Assembly (NCBI RefSeq): GCF_026535915.1
Contig: NZ_JAFNPF010000001.1
Location: forward strand, 992,001 to 1,056,000
Length of the DNA: 64,000 bases
Reading direction: 5' to 3'
Source: Snodgrassella sp945267035
GTDB lineage: Bacteria > Pseudomonadota > Gammaproteobacteria > Burkholderiales > Neisseriaceae
Part shown: positions 1 through 9,290 of the stretch, piece after piece
How the letters are laid out: every line of letters begins with the position of its first letter
Position numbering within the stretch: the stretch's first letter is position 1
Program-made: the position numbers and the translations under genes
Notes under the pieces: generated by a model
Told to the model about the DNA's origin: nothing
Databases searched by the model: none
What the model saw: the letters and a program-made list of their open reading frames with translations, nothing else

Positions 1-913
1 GTTACCCGCTGTCGGATTGGGTAACGTGCTGGCGGATTTATCCGTTTCAACAATTCTAACGCCAGCTTTGAGCCAACAATTGCAGCAGATACTCCCGCAA
101 CAATCTTTGCCGCCTTATCAACCAGATGCCGGAATTGCTGCGCATGTGGCTACGCTTACCCATAGCTATCGTTTTGATCCGAAAAAAGGCATTGGGGCAT
201 TGGCTTCAGCTTGTATCAGTGGGGATGACAACGCGGCTGTACAGGCAATAGAGTCTTTTCAGCAGTTAGAACGTCGACAAGTTAGCTTAGCTGAATTATG
301 TGAAATCTGGTACCAATTACAACATTCGTGGTGGAAAGCGGTGAGGGAGCATGATGTTGAAACTATTTTTTCTCATTTAACTGATATCATTCTTTTAGCC
401 GTGAGAAAAGCTGATGCCAATACTTTCAACCAGTTGTACCGTCAATATCTTGCCCGTCAATGGCAAGTTGATACTGAAAATGGATTTGCCGGTTTACCTA
501 TTCTAATCACGCAAAATGATTATGATATAGGGCTATATAATGGTGATATTGGTGTCATGTTACCTGATCCTGATGATGCTCAGCATCTATTGGCCTATTT
601 TGCCCATGGGCACACTTTCCGCAAAATCGCTCTTAGTCGTTTACCCCAGCATGAACCCGCCTTCGCCATTACGGTGCATAAAAGTCAGGGCTCGGAATAT
701 GATCAGGTGTGGTTGTTGGCACCGCAATCAGAAGCGTCTTCAGATGATCCGTTATTCAATCGTGCATTAATGTACACTGCCTTAACGCGCGCGCGACAGC
801 ATTTCACCTTTTGTGGCAGCATCACCCAGCTGACGCAAGCGATTAAAAATAGTGATCATCGTCGCAGTGGATTGCGTACAGCGCTTAATCAACTTATGCA
901 ATCGCCGTCCTAA
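1..913 (+). CDS. recD: RecBCD exonuclease V alpha subunit, 3' part
   Basis: This is the C-terminal ~300 residues of RecD, the 5'-3' helicase subunit of the RecBCD double-strand-break repair nuclease; the 5' end lies outside the window and the frame is open from base 2. A TTG at 17 is not the real start. Visible landmarks are the segment SYRFDPKKGIG (about residue 56 of the fragment), the helicase motif AITVHKSQGSEYDQVWLL near residue 220, and YTALTRARQHF near residue 258, the usual end of SF1B helicases. The last ~30 residues are an ordinary variable tail. recB and recC are not in view. Confidence 0.93.
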   Translation, partial: LPAVGLGNVLADLSVSTILTPALSQQLQQILPQQSLPPYQPDAGIAAHVATLTHSYRFDPKKGIGALASACISGDDNAAVQAIESFQQLERRQVSLAELCEIWYQLQHSWWKAVREHDVETIFSHLTDIILLAVRKADANTFNQLYRQYLARQWQVDTENGFAGLPILITQNDYDIGLYNGDIGVMLPDPDDAQHLLAYFAHGHTFRKIALSRLPQHEPAFAITVHKSQGSEYDQVWLLAPQSEASSDDPLFNRALMYTALTRARQHFTFCGSITQLTQAIKNSDHRRSGLRTALNQLMQSPS

Positions 914-1409
914 TCGGCTTTTCTCAGCGGCTTAAAATCCTACTGTCATCGCAATGCAATTTAATGGTTCACATCCATGTCTCTTTCTGCTGTTTATGTT
1001 CATTGAAGCTTCGGATTAGCTTGTATGCTGTGCTGCAGAAATTTAGGGTTAATTTTTAAAGCTGCTGGAATAAATAGCCAGCTTGAATCACTTATGAATT
1101 GTTTCATTACTATTGATTTAGAGGATGATTTTGTCGCTATTAAAAATGTTTCCAGCATAATTAACTTTTATTGTTGCCAAAAAATCCATTCCAAAATTAT
1201 ATGACTTAAAGTAACCGAGTGATCGAATGTAGAGTATTAGAAAATCATTAATCTAAAAATGTTATTACAGTGTATTGATTTATTAGTTGAAACTTAATTT
1301 GTCTGTTAGCTCAATGATATTGCTCAATCAAAGGAAAGCAGTATTTTTATTTTTTCATATTTTGTATACTATCCATTGGGTCAATAAAAATCATACAGAG
1401 ATAAAAATT
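914..1409. other. Intergenic region recD-mtnN
   Basis: About 500 bases with no convincing gene. It is AT-rich and has stops in all frames. Apart from a possible promoter just before mtnN, I see no tRNA, terminator or repeat in it. Confidence 0.6.
1365..1370 (+). promoter_or_regulatory. Possible -10 element of mtnN
   Basis: TATACT preceded by TTTG lies 40 bases before the mtnN ATG. No good -35 box is visible at the right spacing, so this is only a candidate. Confidence 0.35.
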
Positions 1410-2117
1410 ATGTCAAAACCTCTATTTGCCATCATTGCTGCAATGCAACCTGAATTGGATTATCTGCTCGATCAATTACAACAAAGAAATGATATTGTGA
1501 TGGGTGCATTCAAATTCCATGTTGGCAAAATTGATCAATGCGATGTGGTGCTGGCGTTAAGCGGGATTGGTAAAGTGAATGCTGCGGTAACAACCGCCAT
1601 CGTTATTGAACGCTTTGCTCCACAATATGTGATTAATACTGGTAGTGCAGGTGGACTGGGGCAGGGGATGCAAATAGGTGATGTCGTAATAGGAACCGAG
1701 GTTGCCCATCACGATGTGGATGTCACCGCATTTGGCTATGACATCGGGCAGGTACCACAATTACCAAGCCGATATCATTCAGCACAATCTTTAATTCAGG
1801 CCGCCAAGCTGGCTGTGAAAGAATCTAATCATCAACATGGTATTCATCAAGGACTGATTGTCAGCGGCGATCAATTTATCGGCACTGCGGAACAAAATCA
1901 AAGAATCACCAATAATTTCCCAGATGTTTTGGCGGTAGAGATGGAAGCCGCAGCGATTGCGCAAACCTGCCATCAGCTTAGTGTGGCTTTTGTCATTATT
2001 CGGGCGATATCTGACAACGGAGATGCTCACGCCAGCATCAGCTTTGATGAATTTTTGCAAGTGGCGGGCAAAAATTCTGCCAAAATGGTCATTAACCTGA
2101 TCAATTCCTTAAGTTGA
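1410..2117 (+). CDS. mtnN: 5'-methylthioadenosine/S-adenosylhomocysteine nucleosidase
   Basis: Cleaves adenine from methylthioadenosine, S-adenosylhomocysteine and 5'-deoxyadenosine, clearing inhibitory by-products of SAM use. The 235-residue product is the normal family size (E. coli 232). Catalytic residues are recognisable: Glu15 in AAMQPEL (E. coli Glu12), the Glu of AVEMEAAAIAQ (Glu174) and the Asp of RAISDNGD (Asp197). The glycine-rich INTGSAGGL and VSGDQFIG motifs are present. The frame is open 41 codons further upstream, but that part is hydrophobic junk over the promoter; the ATG at 1410 aligns with the family N-terminus. It appears monocistronic, with a hairpin terminator after it. 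Confidence 0.95.
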   Translation: MSKPLFAIIAAMQPELDYLLDQLQQRNDIVMGAFKFHVGKIDQCDVVLALSGIGKVNAAVTTAIVIERFAPQYVINTGSAGGLGQGMQIGDVVIGTEVAHHDVDVTAFGYDIGQVPQLPSRYHSAQSLIQAAKLAVKESNHQHGIHQGLIVSGDQFIGTAEQNQRITNNFPDVLAVEMEAAAIAQTCHQLSVAFVIIRAISDNGDAHASISFDEFLQVAGKNSAKMVINLINSLS

Positions 2118-2185
2118 TAAATTGATTTATTGGCTATCTTAAGGCATCAACAGTTAATTTTTTATCCATATAGTGGTTAATGCTA

Positions 2186-2216
2186 AATCGGCGATGAGTT
2201 CATTCATCGCCGTTTA
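2186..2216 (+). terminator. Probable terminator of mtnN
   Basis: A perfect 9-bp stem (CGGCGATGA at 2189 and its complement ending at 2212) with a 6-base loop is followed by TTT. It lies 70 bases after the mtnN stop. Confidence 0.65.
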
Positions 2217-2405
2217 AATACAATATAATGATTAGATACTGAACTGCCGAGACTATATAAATGCTAAACAGGAATAAAGGAAATTCATTTTTATAGTGCA
2301 ATGATCAAATTTTCCGTTTGCTTAATTCCATTGAAAGTTCAATATCTCTTTGAAGTGATTGATTAGTACGCAAATGAGTCACTTTTTTACTGATAAACTG
2401 ACTTA

Positions 2406-2762
2406 TTATTTACCGCCATTTTGCTTTAACCAATTTTCTGCGCTGCCAACATCATCGAAATATTTTGGATGGTACAACGTCAGCAGATTGGCCAAATGAG
2501 AGCCTAAACGTATCCAAATATCTGAGACTACGATTGCGGTACGACCGAAATGATGTGAATGTTTACGTAAGAAGCGCAAATGTTCAAAAGCCATATCGAC
2601 GGTGAAATCTTTCAATTCACTTAAATCCAGCAAAAGATCCGGTAAGTGTGCTAGTTCACGTGTTTTAAGCAGCGCTTCTTCAAGTTTTTGAAAATCTTGT
2701 AAGGTAAATTCATCATGCAACACTACTTTCAGGCCATAGCCTTCTTCATGGATCAGGATCAT
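2406..2762 (-). CDS. SpoIIAA-like / STAS-domain protein
   Basis: A 118-residue protein of the SpoIIAA-like (DUF3478, STAS/SEC14-like) family, known as a small alpha/beta fold whose biochemical role is unclear. The pattern fits: a strand-rich start (residues 1-15), a helix with FQKLEEALLK, then LPDLLLDLSEL, the hallmark strand plus acidic turn, followed by a second helix and the strand TAIVVSDIWIRLG, ending in a short helix with AENWLKQNGG. It has no signal peptide or membrane segment, so it is cytoplasmic. It stands alone, on the strand opposite mtnN. Family assignment is by sequence pattern; no function is claimed. Confidence 0.75.
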   Translation of the reverse strand: MILIHEEGYGLKVVLHDEFTLQDFQKLEEALLKTRELAHLPDLLLDLSELKDFTVDMAFEHLRFLRKHSHHFGRTAIVVSDIWIRLGSHLANLLTLYHPKYFDDVGSAENWLKQNGGK

Positions 2763-2963
2763 GCCATAGTCTCCAACGCAGATTTCTAATTCAATATCTA
2801 ATAGCCATCATAAAATAACATACTCTTCGAGTTCATGCAGACTTAAGTTGATACAGAGCTTAGCCCTAATCAAAAATCTGAACACGCGATAAAATTTTGT
2901 CTCAGAGTTACAACTTAACAACTTTCTAAGTGATGAATCAAATCAAGTAATCTGCACTGAAAC

Positions 2964-3000
2964 AAAAATGCAGCATCCGTTAGAATGCTGCATTTTTTTG
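2964..3000 (-). terminator. Terminator of eno-ftsB
   Basis: A perfect 9-bp stem, ATGCAGCAT (2968-2976) against ATGCTGCAT (2985-2993), is flanked by A5 on the left and T7 on the right. It works in the minus direction for ftsB and could also stop plus-strand transcripts. Confidence 0.8.
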
Positions 3001-3015
3001 ATCGTTGCGGTTGAA

Positions 3016-3342
3016 TTATCTGTCAGCTACAGTGGCTGACTGGGTAACTCCTGTCGCAGTAGGCACAGTTGCTGGTGGGGTAAAACGATAGAACACTTCA
3101 CCATTTTGAATATAGCCAAGCTTGGCTCGAGCCATTTCATTAATGGCATCTTTGCCCTCAGCCAAATCCTTAACTTCCGCAGTCAAGGCTCGATTACGCT
3201 GAACCAAAGCTTCATTGTTGGCATTTTGCTGAATCACACTTTCTTCTAGTCTGATCATGTCATGCCAACTACCATGCCCGAACCATAGATCATATTGCAG
3301 ACCAATTAAAGCTAATATTAATACCAACGTAACCCACTTCAT
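3016..3342 (-). CDS. ftsB: Cell division protein FtsB
   Basis: A bitopic inner-membrane division protein that forms the FtsQ-FtsB-FtsL complex and relays the signal for septal wall synthesis. The 108-residue sequence has the expected layout: a membrane segment at residues 3-18, a leucine-heptad coiled coil at about 25-65 (LVQRNRALTAEVKDL), then the conserved ARAKLGYIQNGEVFYR box. The last ~20 residues are a Thr/Ala/Val-rich tail longer than in E. coli. It lies 26 bases after eno on the same strand; eno-ftsB adjacency is common in proteobacteria, so both probably share one transcript, ended by the hairpin at 2964-3000. Confidence 0.93.
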   Translation of the reverse strand: MKWVTLVLILALIGLQYDLWFGHGSWHDMIRLEESVIQQNANNEALVQRNRALTAEVKDLAEGKDAINEMARAKLGYIQNGEVFYRFTPPATVPTATGVTQSATVADR

Positions 3343-3368
3343 TGCATTTACCTGTAACTGTAATGCTT

Positions 3369-4652
3369 TTAATTAAGCTGATAAAAAGCTTTATTGCCCG
3401 GATAATAAGCAGCGGTACCCAGTTCTTCTTCGATGCGCAACAATTGATTATATTTAGCCATTCGGTCAGATCTTGATAAAGAACCCGTTTTGATCTGCAT
3501 ACAATTAGTGGCTACGGCTAGATCGGCTATGGTGCTATCTTCAGTTTCACCTGAACGATGACTCATCACACTGGTATAACGATAGCGCTTAGCTAAATCA
3601 ACTGCTTTCAATGTTTCAGATAATGTTCCAATCTGATTAACTTTGACTAAAAGAGAATTGGCCAGACCTTCTGCGATACCTTCTTTTAGAATAGAGGGAT
3701 TAGTCACAAATAGATCATCACCCACTAACTGAATTTTTTGACCAAGAAGTTTTGTCAGTATTTTCCAACCGTCCCAATCATGTTCGCTCATGCCATCTTC
3801 AATCGATACTATGGGGTATTTATTGACCAGATCGGCCAAATAATTCGCGAACTCTTCGCTGGTTAGGCTCAAACCTTCCGCAGTCAGTTTGTAGTGACCG
3901 TCATGGTAAAATTCACTGGAAGCACAATCTAGTGCCAGAACAACATCTTCACCTGCTACATAGCCAGCTGCTTCTACGGCAGCCAAAATCAGCTTAATTG
4001 CCTCTTCATGACTGGCGAGATTAGGAGCAAAGCCACCTTCATCCCCAACTGTAGTGGATAAACCTTGATCATGGCATAGTTTTTTGAGGTGGTGAAATAC
4101 CTCTGCGCCACATCTTAAGGCTTGACGGAAAGAGTTAGCCCCAACAGGCATAATCATGAATTCTTGAATATCTAAACTATTATTGGCATGTGCACCACCA
4201 TTGATCACGTTCATCATCGGTACTGGCATCGCCATGGGTCCTGCACCGCCGATATAGCGATACAAGGGCAGTCCGGCATCTTCCGCTGCTGCGCGAGCGA
4301 CAGCCAAAGAAACTGCTAAAGTAGCATTGGCGCCTAAACGACCTTTATTCTCGGTTCCATCCAGATCTAACATGATCTGATCAATATAACTTTGTTCGCT
4401 AGCATCAATGCCGATTAAGGCCTGTGCAATTTCGTTATTTACATTTTCTACTGCCTGTAATACGCCTTTACCAAGATAACGATCCTGATCGCCATCACGT
4501 AACTCCAACGCTTCTTTTTCTCCAGTGGAAGCACCAGAAGGGACGGCCGCTCTTCCCATTACCCCAGACTCAAGCAGCACATCACACTCAACTGTAGGAT
4601 TACCACGTGAATCTAGAATTTCACGCGCAAAAATATCGATAATTGCACTCAT
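3369..4652 (-). CDS. eno: Enolase
   Basis: Interconverts 2-phosphoglycerate and phosphoenolpyruvate in glycolysis; in many bacteria it is also a part of the RNA degradosome. The product is 427 residues, the usual size. Seen are the flexible loop SGASTGEKEALELRDG, TVGDEGGFAPN, the Mg-binding GDDLFVTNP, the catalytic Lys in SLLVKVNQIGT and SHRSGETEDSTIADLAVA. The frame extends four codons upstream to a GTG, but the ATG at 4652 has GGAG six bases before it and begins MSAIIDIFAREI, matching the family. It heads the eno-ftsB pair. Confidence 0.97.
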   Translation of the reverse strand: MSAIIDIFAREILDSRGNPTVECDVLLESGVMGRAAVPSGASTGEKEALELRDGDQDRYLGKGVLQAVENVNNEIAQALIGIDASEQSYIDQIMLDLDGTENKGRLGANATLAVSLAVARAAAEDAGLPLYRYIGGAGPMAMPVPMMNVINGGAHANNSLDIQEFMIMPVGANSFRQALRCGAEVFHHLKKLCHDQGLSTTVGDEGGFAPNLASHEEAIKLILAAVEAAGYVAGEDVVLALDCASSEFYHDGHYKLTAEGLSLTSEEFANYLADLVNKYPIVSIEDGMSEHDWDGWKILTKLLGQKIQLVGDDLFVTNPSILKEGIAEGLANSLLVKVNQIGTLSETLKAVDLAKRYRYTSVMSHRSGETEDSTIADLAVATNCMQIKTGSLSRSDRMAKYNQLLRIEEELGTAAYYPGNKAFYQLN

Positions 4653-5052
4653 GCAGGTCTCCACGATTTTATATCAGAGATAGTTAGGTAAAACAGGACA
4701 AACAATATTTAACAACATTAAAACTGGTATAGTTTTTAGGCATACTATTATACCTGTATAGTGAAAACTTGGTATGTTGATAGCGTAAATGATTCTAGTA
4801 TAATCAGAAAAATTTATATATTTGTTGCCATAAAGTAATCTAATGCTAAGTCATTAGCTAATAATCCAGCGATCGCTACTCATTAAGATCATACTCAGTA
4901 TCTTATGTTGTCTAGCCCTAAGTTTATAATAAAAACGTAAGAATGTATAAAGGATTCATCATGCTTAAATTTCGGTTTGCTTAATTCTTTAGTAAAGTTA
5001 ATATGTTAGTAATGAAAGTTAATTTTTTCACTGTTGCTGGCACTAAATTTGT
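4653..5052. other. Intergenic region eno-tRNA-Ser
   Basis: About 400 AT-rich bases between the divergent eno and tRNA-Ser. It holds the likely eno promoter and several TATAGT/ATACTA-like words near 4730-4805. No gene or RNA recognised. Confidence 0.6.
4747..4752 (-). promoter_or_regulatory. Possible -10 element of eno
   Basis: The minus strand reads TATAAT here, about 95 bases before the eno start. The matching -35 box is weak, so the call rests on the perfect -10. Confidence 0.4.
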
Positions 5053-5081
5053 TTGACACTTCGGCGGGATTTAGGTATAGT
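5053..5081 (+). promoter_or_regulatory. Promoter of tRNA-Ser
   Basis: A consensus TTGACA (5053-5058) and TATAGT (5076-5081) are separated by exactly 17 bases, and the tRNA begins 14 bases later. This is the cleanest sigma-70 promoter in the window. Confidence 0.85.
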
Positions 5082-5095
5082 GCGCTCTTCTTGAT

Positions 5096-5188
5096 GGAGA
5101 GTTGGCCGAGTGGTCGAAGGCGCTCCCCTGCTAAGGGAGTATATGGGCAAAACCTGTATCAAGGGTTCGAATCCCTTACTCTCCGCCA
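5096..5188 (+). tRNA. tRNA-Ser (anticodon GCU)
   Basis: A 93-base serine tRNA with encoded CCA, reading AGC/AGU codons. The acceptor arm GGAGAG pairs with CTCTCC, the discriminator is G, and the anticodon arm is CTCCC-CTGCTAA-GGGAG with GCT in the centre. The long variable arm between the anticodon and T arms is class II, as expected for serine. The T arm carries GGTTCGAATCC. A consensus promoter precedes it and a perfect terminator follows. Confidence 0.97.
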
Positions 5189-5200
5189 TCATTAATAAAA

Positions 5201-5230
5201 GAAGCCCAGATTATATCTGGGCTTCTTTTT
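5201..5230 (+). terminator. Terminator of tRNA-Ser
   Basis: A perfect 11-bp stem (GAAGCCCAGAT at 5201-5211 with its complement at 5215-5225), a 3-base loop and T5 follow the tRNA 12 bases downstream. Confidence 0.93.
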
Positions 5231-5824
5231 ATTTCTTCTAAGCTAAAACGTCTTACTATTGTGCTTTTAGCAAAATAGATTTGGTCGTTGCATCCTCGAC
5301 AAGGCGCAAGAACGGTTTCTGCTCAACTTGTGAAGTAAGTTTCAGGCATACAGTATGTCCATTTTCGATACTGAGCTCTTAGATGATTATGGTTAAAAAT
5401 AATCAATGATCTGAATGGATTTATCTTGTATGTTGATTTTGATATGTTCCGCTCCTTTGGATGATTTAATTTAACAGAAATTGGTTGGTGAACCATTTTT
5501 AGAAAATTTGGTTTAGGTTAAGATATATCATCAATTAACGTTTGAATCTTCGCCATATTTTTATATTTGGTCGGTCATATACTTTGTTAAAACATAATAA
5601 CAGCTTATAACTAGTTTCTGTAAAATCATCTGGTTAAGCCTTAGCTTCATTGATTTGGTTAAGTGTATGTGTCATCGGTCATGTCGATCGCGTGCTCAGA
5701 ATAAACTCGCATGACAATAAATTGGAATAGGTTAGAGATGAGCCACTAATCAAATGGTGTGTCGCAGCGAATCTTAAGCAATTAGATAAGGTTTGAGATG
5801 TTTATGGATTATGCTGAAGGCGCA
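5231..5824. other. Intergenic region tRNA-Ser to tatD
   Basis: About 590 bases between the tRNA terminator and the 3' end of tatD. All frames are closed and I see no conserved RNA, repeat or remnant I can name. Confidence 0.55.
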
Positions 5825-6592
5825 TTAATGGATCTTGTTAATAATCGCCATAGCATTCTGTGTGGTAATGCGCGCTACCTGTTCATATGCTATGCCACGA
5901 AGCTCAGCAATAATTTGAGCAATTTGCTGTAGATTAGCGGGAGAATTGTAGGGTTTGTCCTGTGGTGGCATATAAGGAGCATCTGTCTCAATAACCATAT
6001 GTTCCAACGGCAAGGTCTGAGCAGCCAAGCGTGCTTTTTTAGCATGAGGACGTAATAGCAATGAGCCTATGCCAATTAAAAAACCTTGTTTGATCCATTC
6101 TTGCGCTTCTTCTAAGCTTCCTGAAAAGGCATGGGCGAATCCGCCGTGTTTAAAGGCACAGCGCTTTATACTATTTAGACAGGCGGCAGTAGCATGAACG
6201 TGATGAATAATGATGGGTCGGGATGCTGATTTAGCAATGTCTAACTGTTGTTCAAATCTTTGAATTTGATGCTGACGGCTTTCTGCATCTCGTGCGTGTA
6301 CAAAATCCAATCCAATTTCGCCTAGCAAAAGATCAGAATTTTCTCCGAGTAATTGCTCTAATTTTTCATAATCAGTTAGGGTGCAAGCAGAGATATACCA
6401 TGGATGTATACCGATTGCGGCATGAATTTGGGGATACACTTTCGCCAGCTGAAGGGTAGCTTCCCAATCTGGTGGTTGCGTGGCTGGTACGAGAAAACCA
6501 TTGATATGCTTGTGTGCCGCCTGAGCCAATATCTCGGGTAGATTTTCGACCAGAGGCTCATGGCTAAGGTGGCAATGGCTATCAAATAGCAT
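5825..6592 (-). CDS. TatD-family metal-dependent hydrolase
   Basis: A 255-residue TIM-barrel metallohydrolase of the TatD family, members of which are metal-dependent DNases or of unknown specificity. The metal ligands are visible: FDSHCHL at the N-terminus (His-x-His), GEIGLDF near residue 95, IIHHVHA near residue 130, FAHAFSG near 150 and ETDAPYMPP near residue 202. It starts 41 bases after proQ on the same strand, suggesting an aroC-proQ-tatD transcript. TatD paralogues (YcfH, YjjV, TatD) cannot be told apart safely from sequence alone, so no symbol is given. Confidence 0.85.
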   Translation of the reverse strand: MLFDSHCHLSHEPLVENLPEILAQAAHKHINGFLVPATQPPDWEATLQLAKVYPQIHAAIGIHPWYISACTLTDYEKLEQLLGENSDLLLGEIGLDFVHARDAESRQHQIQRFEQQLDIAKSASRPIIIHHVHATAACLNSIKRCAFKHGGFAHAFSGSLEEAQEWIKQGFLIGIGSLLLRPHAKKARLAAQTLPLEHMVIETDAPYMPPQDKPYNSPANLQQIAQIIAELRGIAYEQVARITTQNAMAIINKIH

Positions 6593-6633
6593 GATGAAAA
6601 ATGTTTGAAGAAAGAAAAATCGTCTTAAATTAT

Positions 6634-7065
6634 TTATTTGCTTTCATTATTTTCACTAATTTCGGCAGTATTTTCCACCGTGTTGGGGGCAGTTTGAGCA
6701 GGTGCGTCTTCAGCAGCTTTTGCAGTTTGCATCGAAGGGTGTTGCTGAGCAATTGCTTTTTCTTCAGCTGATACTTCGCCTTTGAATCTGTTATTCAGAT
6801 CAAAGCGTTTGCCGCCTCGAGCTAGGGATTTAATATAACGCGGACGACGACAGTGATTGGCCAGTACTCTGGCAATCAAAGCTGCATCATATTGTGGCAA
6901 TGCAGCAATAAGATCCTGATCAATGCCTATAGCTAATGGTTTAAAATATTTAAACACGTCATACTTACGATAGATATGCTCAGCAATCATATCGGTCTGT
7001 TTCTTTTTGCTCATGGTTTGTACAGCAGACTTCAAAGCTGCACCCAAAGCTGTTTCTTGACTCAT
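6634..7065 (-). CDS. proQ: ProQ/FinO-domain RNA chaperone (short form)
   Basis: An RNA-binding protein of the ProQ/FinO family, which binds structured small RNAs and mRNA 3' ends. The 143-residue product is essentially one FinO domain (about residues 15-90; KYFKPLAIGID, then LIARVLANHCRRPRYI and a basic KSLARGGKRFDLNN) plus an acidic, Ala/Thr/Asn-rich tail. It lacks the C-terminal Tudor-like domain of E. coli ProQ and so resembles the minimal ProQ known from Neisseria. The chosen ATG (7065) has AAGGA upstream; the frame is open 11 more codons but those do not match the family. It sits between aroC and tatD on the same strand. Confidence 0.88.
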   Translation of the reverse strand: MSQETALGAALKSAVQTMSKKKQTDMIAEHIYRKYDVFKYFKPLAIGIDQDLIAALPQYDAALIARVLANHCRRPRYIKSLARGGKRFDLNNRFKGEVSAEEKAIAQQHPSMQTAKAAEDAPAQTAPNTVENTAEISENNESK

Positions 7066-7224
7066 AAGGTATATCCTTGTGGTATTAAACCATCGCAACG
7101 TATTCTTTCCAAAAAGAGTAGTTCAGTTGATGATGGACATTCTCGGTTATTATCGCATAAGTTACTAACTGTTGAAAATATAACCCTACCGTTGGTTTGG
7201 CTATTTACCTTTATTGCTTTTAAC

Positions 7225-8283
7225 TCACTTGTTTTGTGCTCTGTGTCTCAATGCGTGATCGATTAGCACTAAAGCTAACATCGCTTCTGCAATGGGGGCC
7301 GCACGTAGACCCACACAAGGGTCATGCCTGCCATGAGTTGAGATGGTTATTGCCTGTCCATCTATATCAATGGAGCGACGTGGCATAGCGATACTACTGG
7401 TTGGCTTAATGGCCAGATTAAGATAAATATCCTGACCGCTGCTAATACCACCTAAGATGCCACCAGCATGATTAGTCAAAAAGCCTTCAGGGGTGATTTC
7501 ATCACCATGTTCACTGCCTTTCTGGCTAATGCTTGCAAAACCAGCTCCAATTTCAATTCCTTTAACTGCATTAATGCTCATCATTGCATGTGCTATATCT
7601 GCATCAAGGCGATCAAATACCGGCTCGCCTAAGCCTACCGGTACACCTGTAGCACGGACATGCAATTTAGCACCGATGGAATCCTGTGCTTTACGAATTT
7701 CGTCCAAATACTGCTCTAACTCTTCAATCTGACTGCGGTTAGCGGCAAAAAAAGGGTTTTCAGCGATAAATGCCACGTCTTCATAAGCGATGGTTTTATC
7801 ACCAATCTGCGTAACATAAGCCATTATTTCGGTATTAAAAGTCTGTTTTAACCATTTTTTAGCGATTGCCCCAGCAGCCACACGTGCTGCTGTTTCCCGC
7901 GCAGAACTCCGACCACCACCACGATAATCGCGAATACCGTACTTATGCCAGTAAGTATAATCAGCATGACCAGGTCGAAAACTGCGCGCAATAGAGCTAT
8001 AGTCTTTACTTCGTTGGTCATTATTGCGAATTAGTAATGCAATTGGTGTGCCAGTGGTTTTCCCTTCAAATACGCCAGACAAAATTTCCACCTGATCATC
8101 TTCACGACGCTGTGTAACGTAACGGTTTGTGCCAGGTTTGCGTCTATCGAGATCGTGCTGGATGTCGGTTTCGTTCAAAGCTAAACCAGGAGGACAACCA
8201 TCAACAACACAACCTAACGCTGGTCCATGACTCTCACCAAATGTGGTAACTGTGAAAATTTGCCCGAAAGTATTGCCCGCCAT
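7225..8283 (-). CDS. aroC: Chorismate synthase
   Basis: Makes chorismate from 5-enolpyruvylshikimate 3-phosphate, the last shared step to the aromatic amino acids, folate and quinones; needs reduced FMN. The 352 residues cover the whole family (E. coli 361). Signatures seen: FGESHGPALG near the N-terminus, YRGGGRSSARETAARVAAGA in the middle and GRHDPCVGLRAAPIAEAM near the C-terminus, which together bind FMN and substrate. It is the first of three same-strand genes (aroC, proQ, tatD), with 159 bases before proQ. Confidence 0.97.
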   Translation of the reverse strand: MAGNTFGQIFTVTTFGESHGPALGCVVDGCPPGLALNETDIQHDLDRRKPGTNRYVTQRREDDQVEILSGVFEGKTTGTPIALLIRNNDQRSKDYSSIARSFRPGHADYTYWHKYGIRDYRGGGRSSARETAARVAAGAIAKKWLKQTFNTEIMAYVTQIGDKTIAYEDVAFIAENPFFAANRSQIEELEQYLDEIRKAQDSIGAKLHVRATGVPVGLGEPVFDRLDADIAHAMMSINAVKGIEIGAGFASISQKGSEHGDEITPEGFLTNHAGGILGGISSGQDIYLNLAIKPTSSIAMPRRSIDIDGQAITISTHGRHDPCVGLRAAPIAEAMLALVLIDHALRHRAQNK

Positions 8284-9290
8284 AAAGCTTTCTCTGTTGT
8301 GTAATAGAAGAAGTTTAATTTAAAAGTGTAGCATGCTTTTATAAGGTTTAGGCATATTATAATGGGTTTATGTGATTTTTTATGTTTAATAAATCATCAA
8401 TATTAACCATATAGTCATATATTCGCCTGACATCTTATTATAGCTGGCTCGCTATCTGTTGCAGCAGCAAAAATGGTTGAAATTGATTGGCTGCAGCAAA
8501 TAAAGATGCAGTCATCTATTCGTCAATGTATTTGCTGGAACAAAGCTTAAAACCATAAGTATTGGTTGGAAAGGTGACGATAAATAATAAGATTTGTAAT
8601 CTGGGTATGAATAAAATTGGGTAGGAAATTCAGAAAGTATTTTAGCTAAGTCTTGTCATGAGTAAATTTATTACATTCGAAAAAACAATGAGTATGCATT
8701 AATCACTTTGGCTGTTTAAAGATATAAAAGATCGATTATGGCTTTCTAAGATCATGTTACTTTATCTATGATTAATTATTATCGAGCAGCAAGAATAAAG
8801 CTTATTAAATTTAAATAATCGCCTTTTAAATCATGAGGAGGATTTTTTGGCATTGTTTTTAGACCATGCTGACTAACAAGGCAGAGGATATAATCTTATT
8901 GCCATTAGCCATTGCACAACCTTTTAACGGATATGTTTTCTATTTTCTGCTTACTCTAGAATGAATTATTTAAGCTATGTAATCGATATGAATTTTTTCA
9001 TCCATATTCCCTGAATTTCTCTGGATAAGATGGAATACCTGCACTAAATAAAATGATTTTTCTCAGATTATATGCAGTTTGAATCTTCAATCAGTTTAGT
9101 TACAATTATTTTGCGATATATTTTTGCATAAGATTTTTAACTGTTTAATTTTTTGCCTAGATCTAGGTTTCGGGGGACTAAACAACTCAAATTGGTTTTA
9201 GTTGATGCTGGTTACCCGACGCTTTTTCTCACTATGCAAAAGCCAAGTTGAAATTGATAGTCTCTATGGTTGTTATGAAAATTGTTGCGA
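8284..9290. other. Long gene-free region aroC-pqi operon
   Basis: About 1 kb with stops in every frame and low GC. Short open stretches such as one near 8474 run only ~25 codons and match nothing I know. It may hold decayed genes, but I cannot name any. Both flanking genes are on the minus strand, so it contains the aroC promoter and the end of the pqi transcript. Confidence 0.5.

Noticed and set aside
1287..1409. Upstream extension of mtnN
   Set aside because: The 41 extra codons are hydrophobic, cover the likely promoter and do not fit the MtnN family, which starts at the ATG at 1410.
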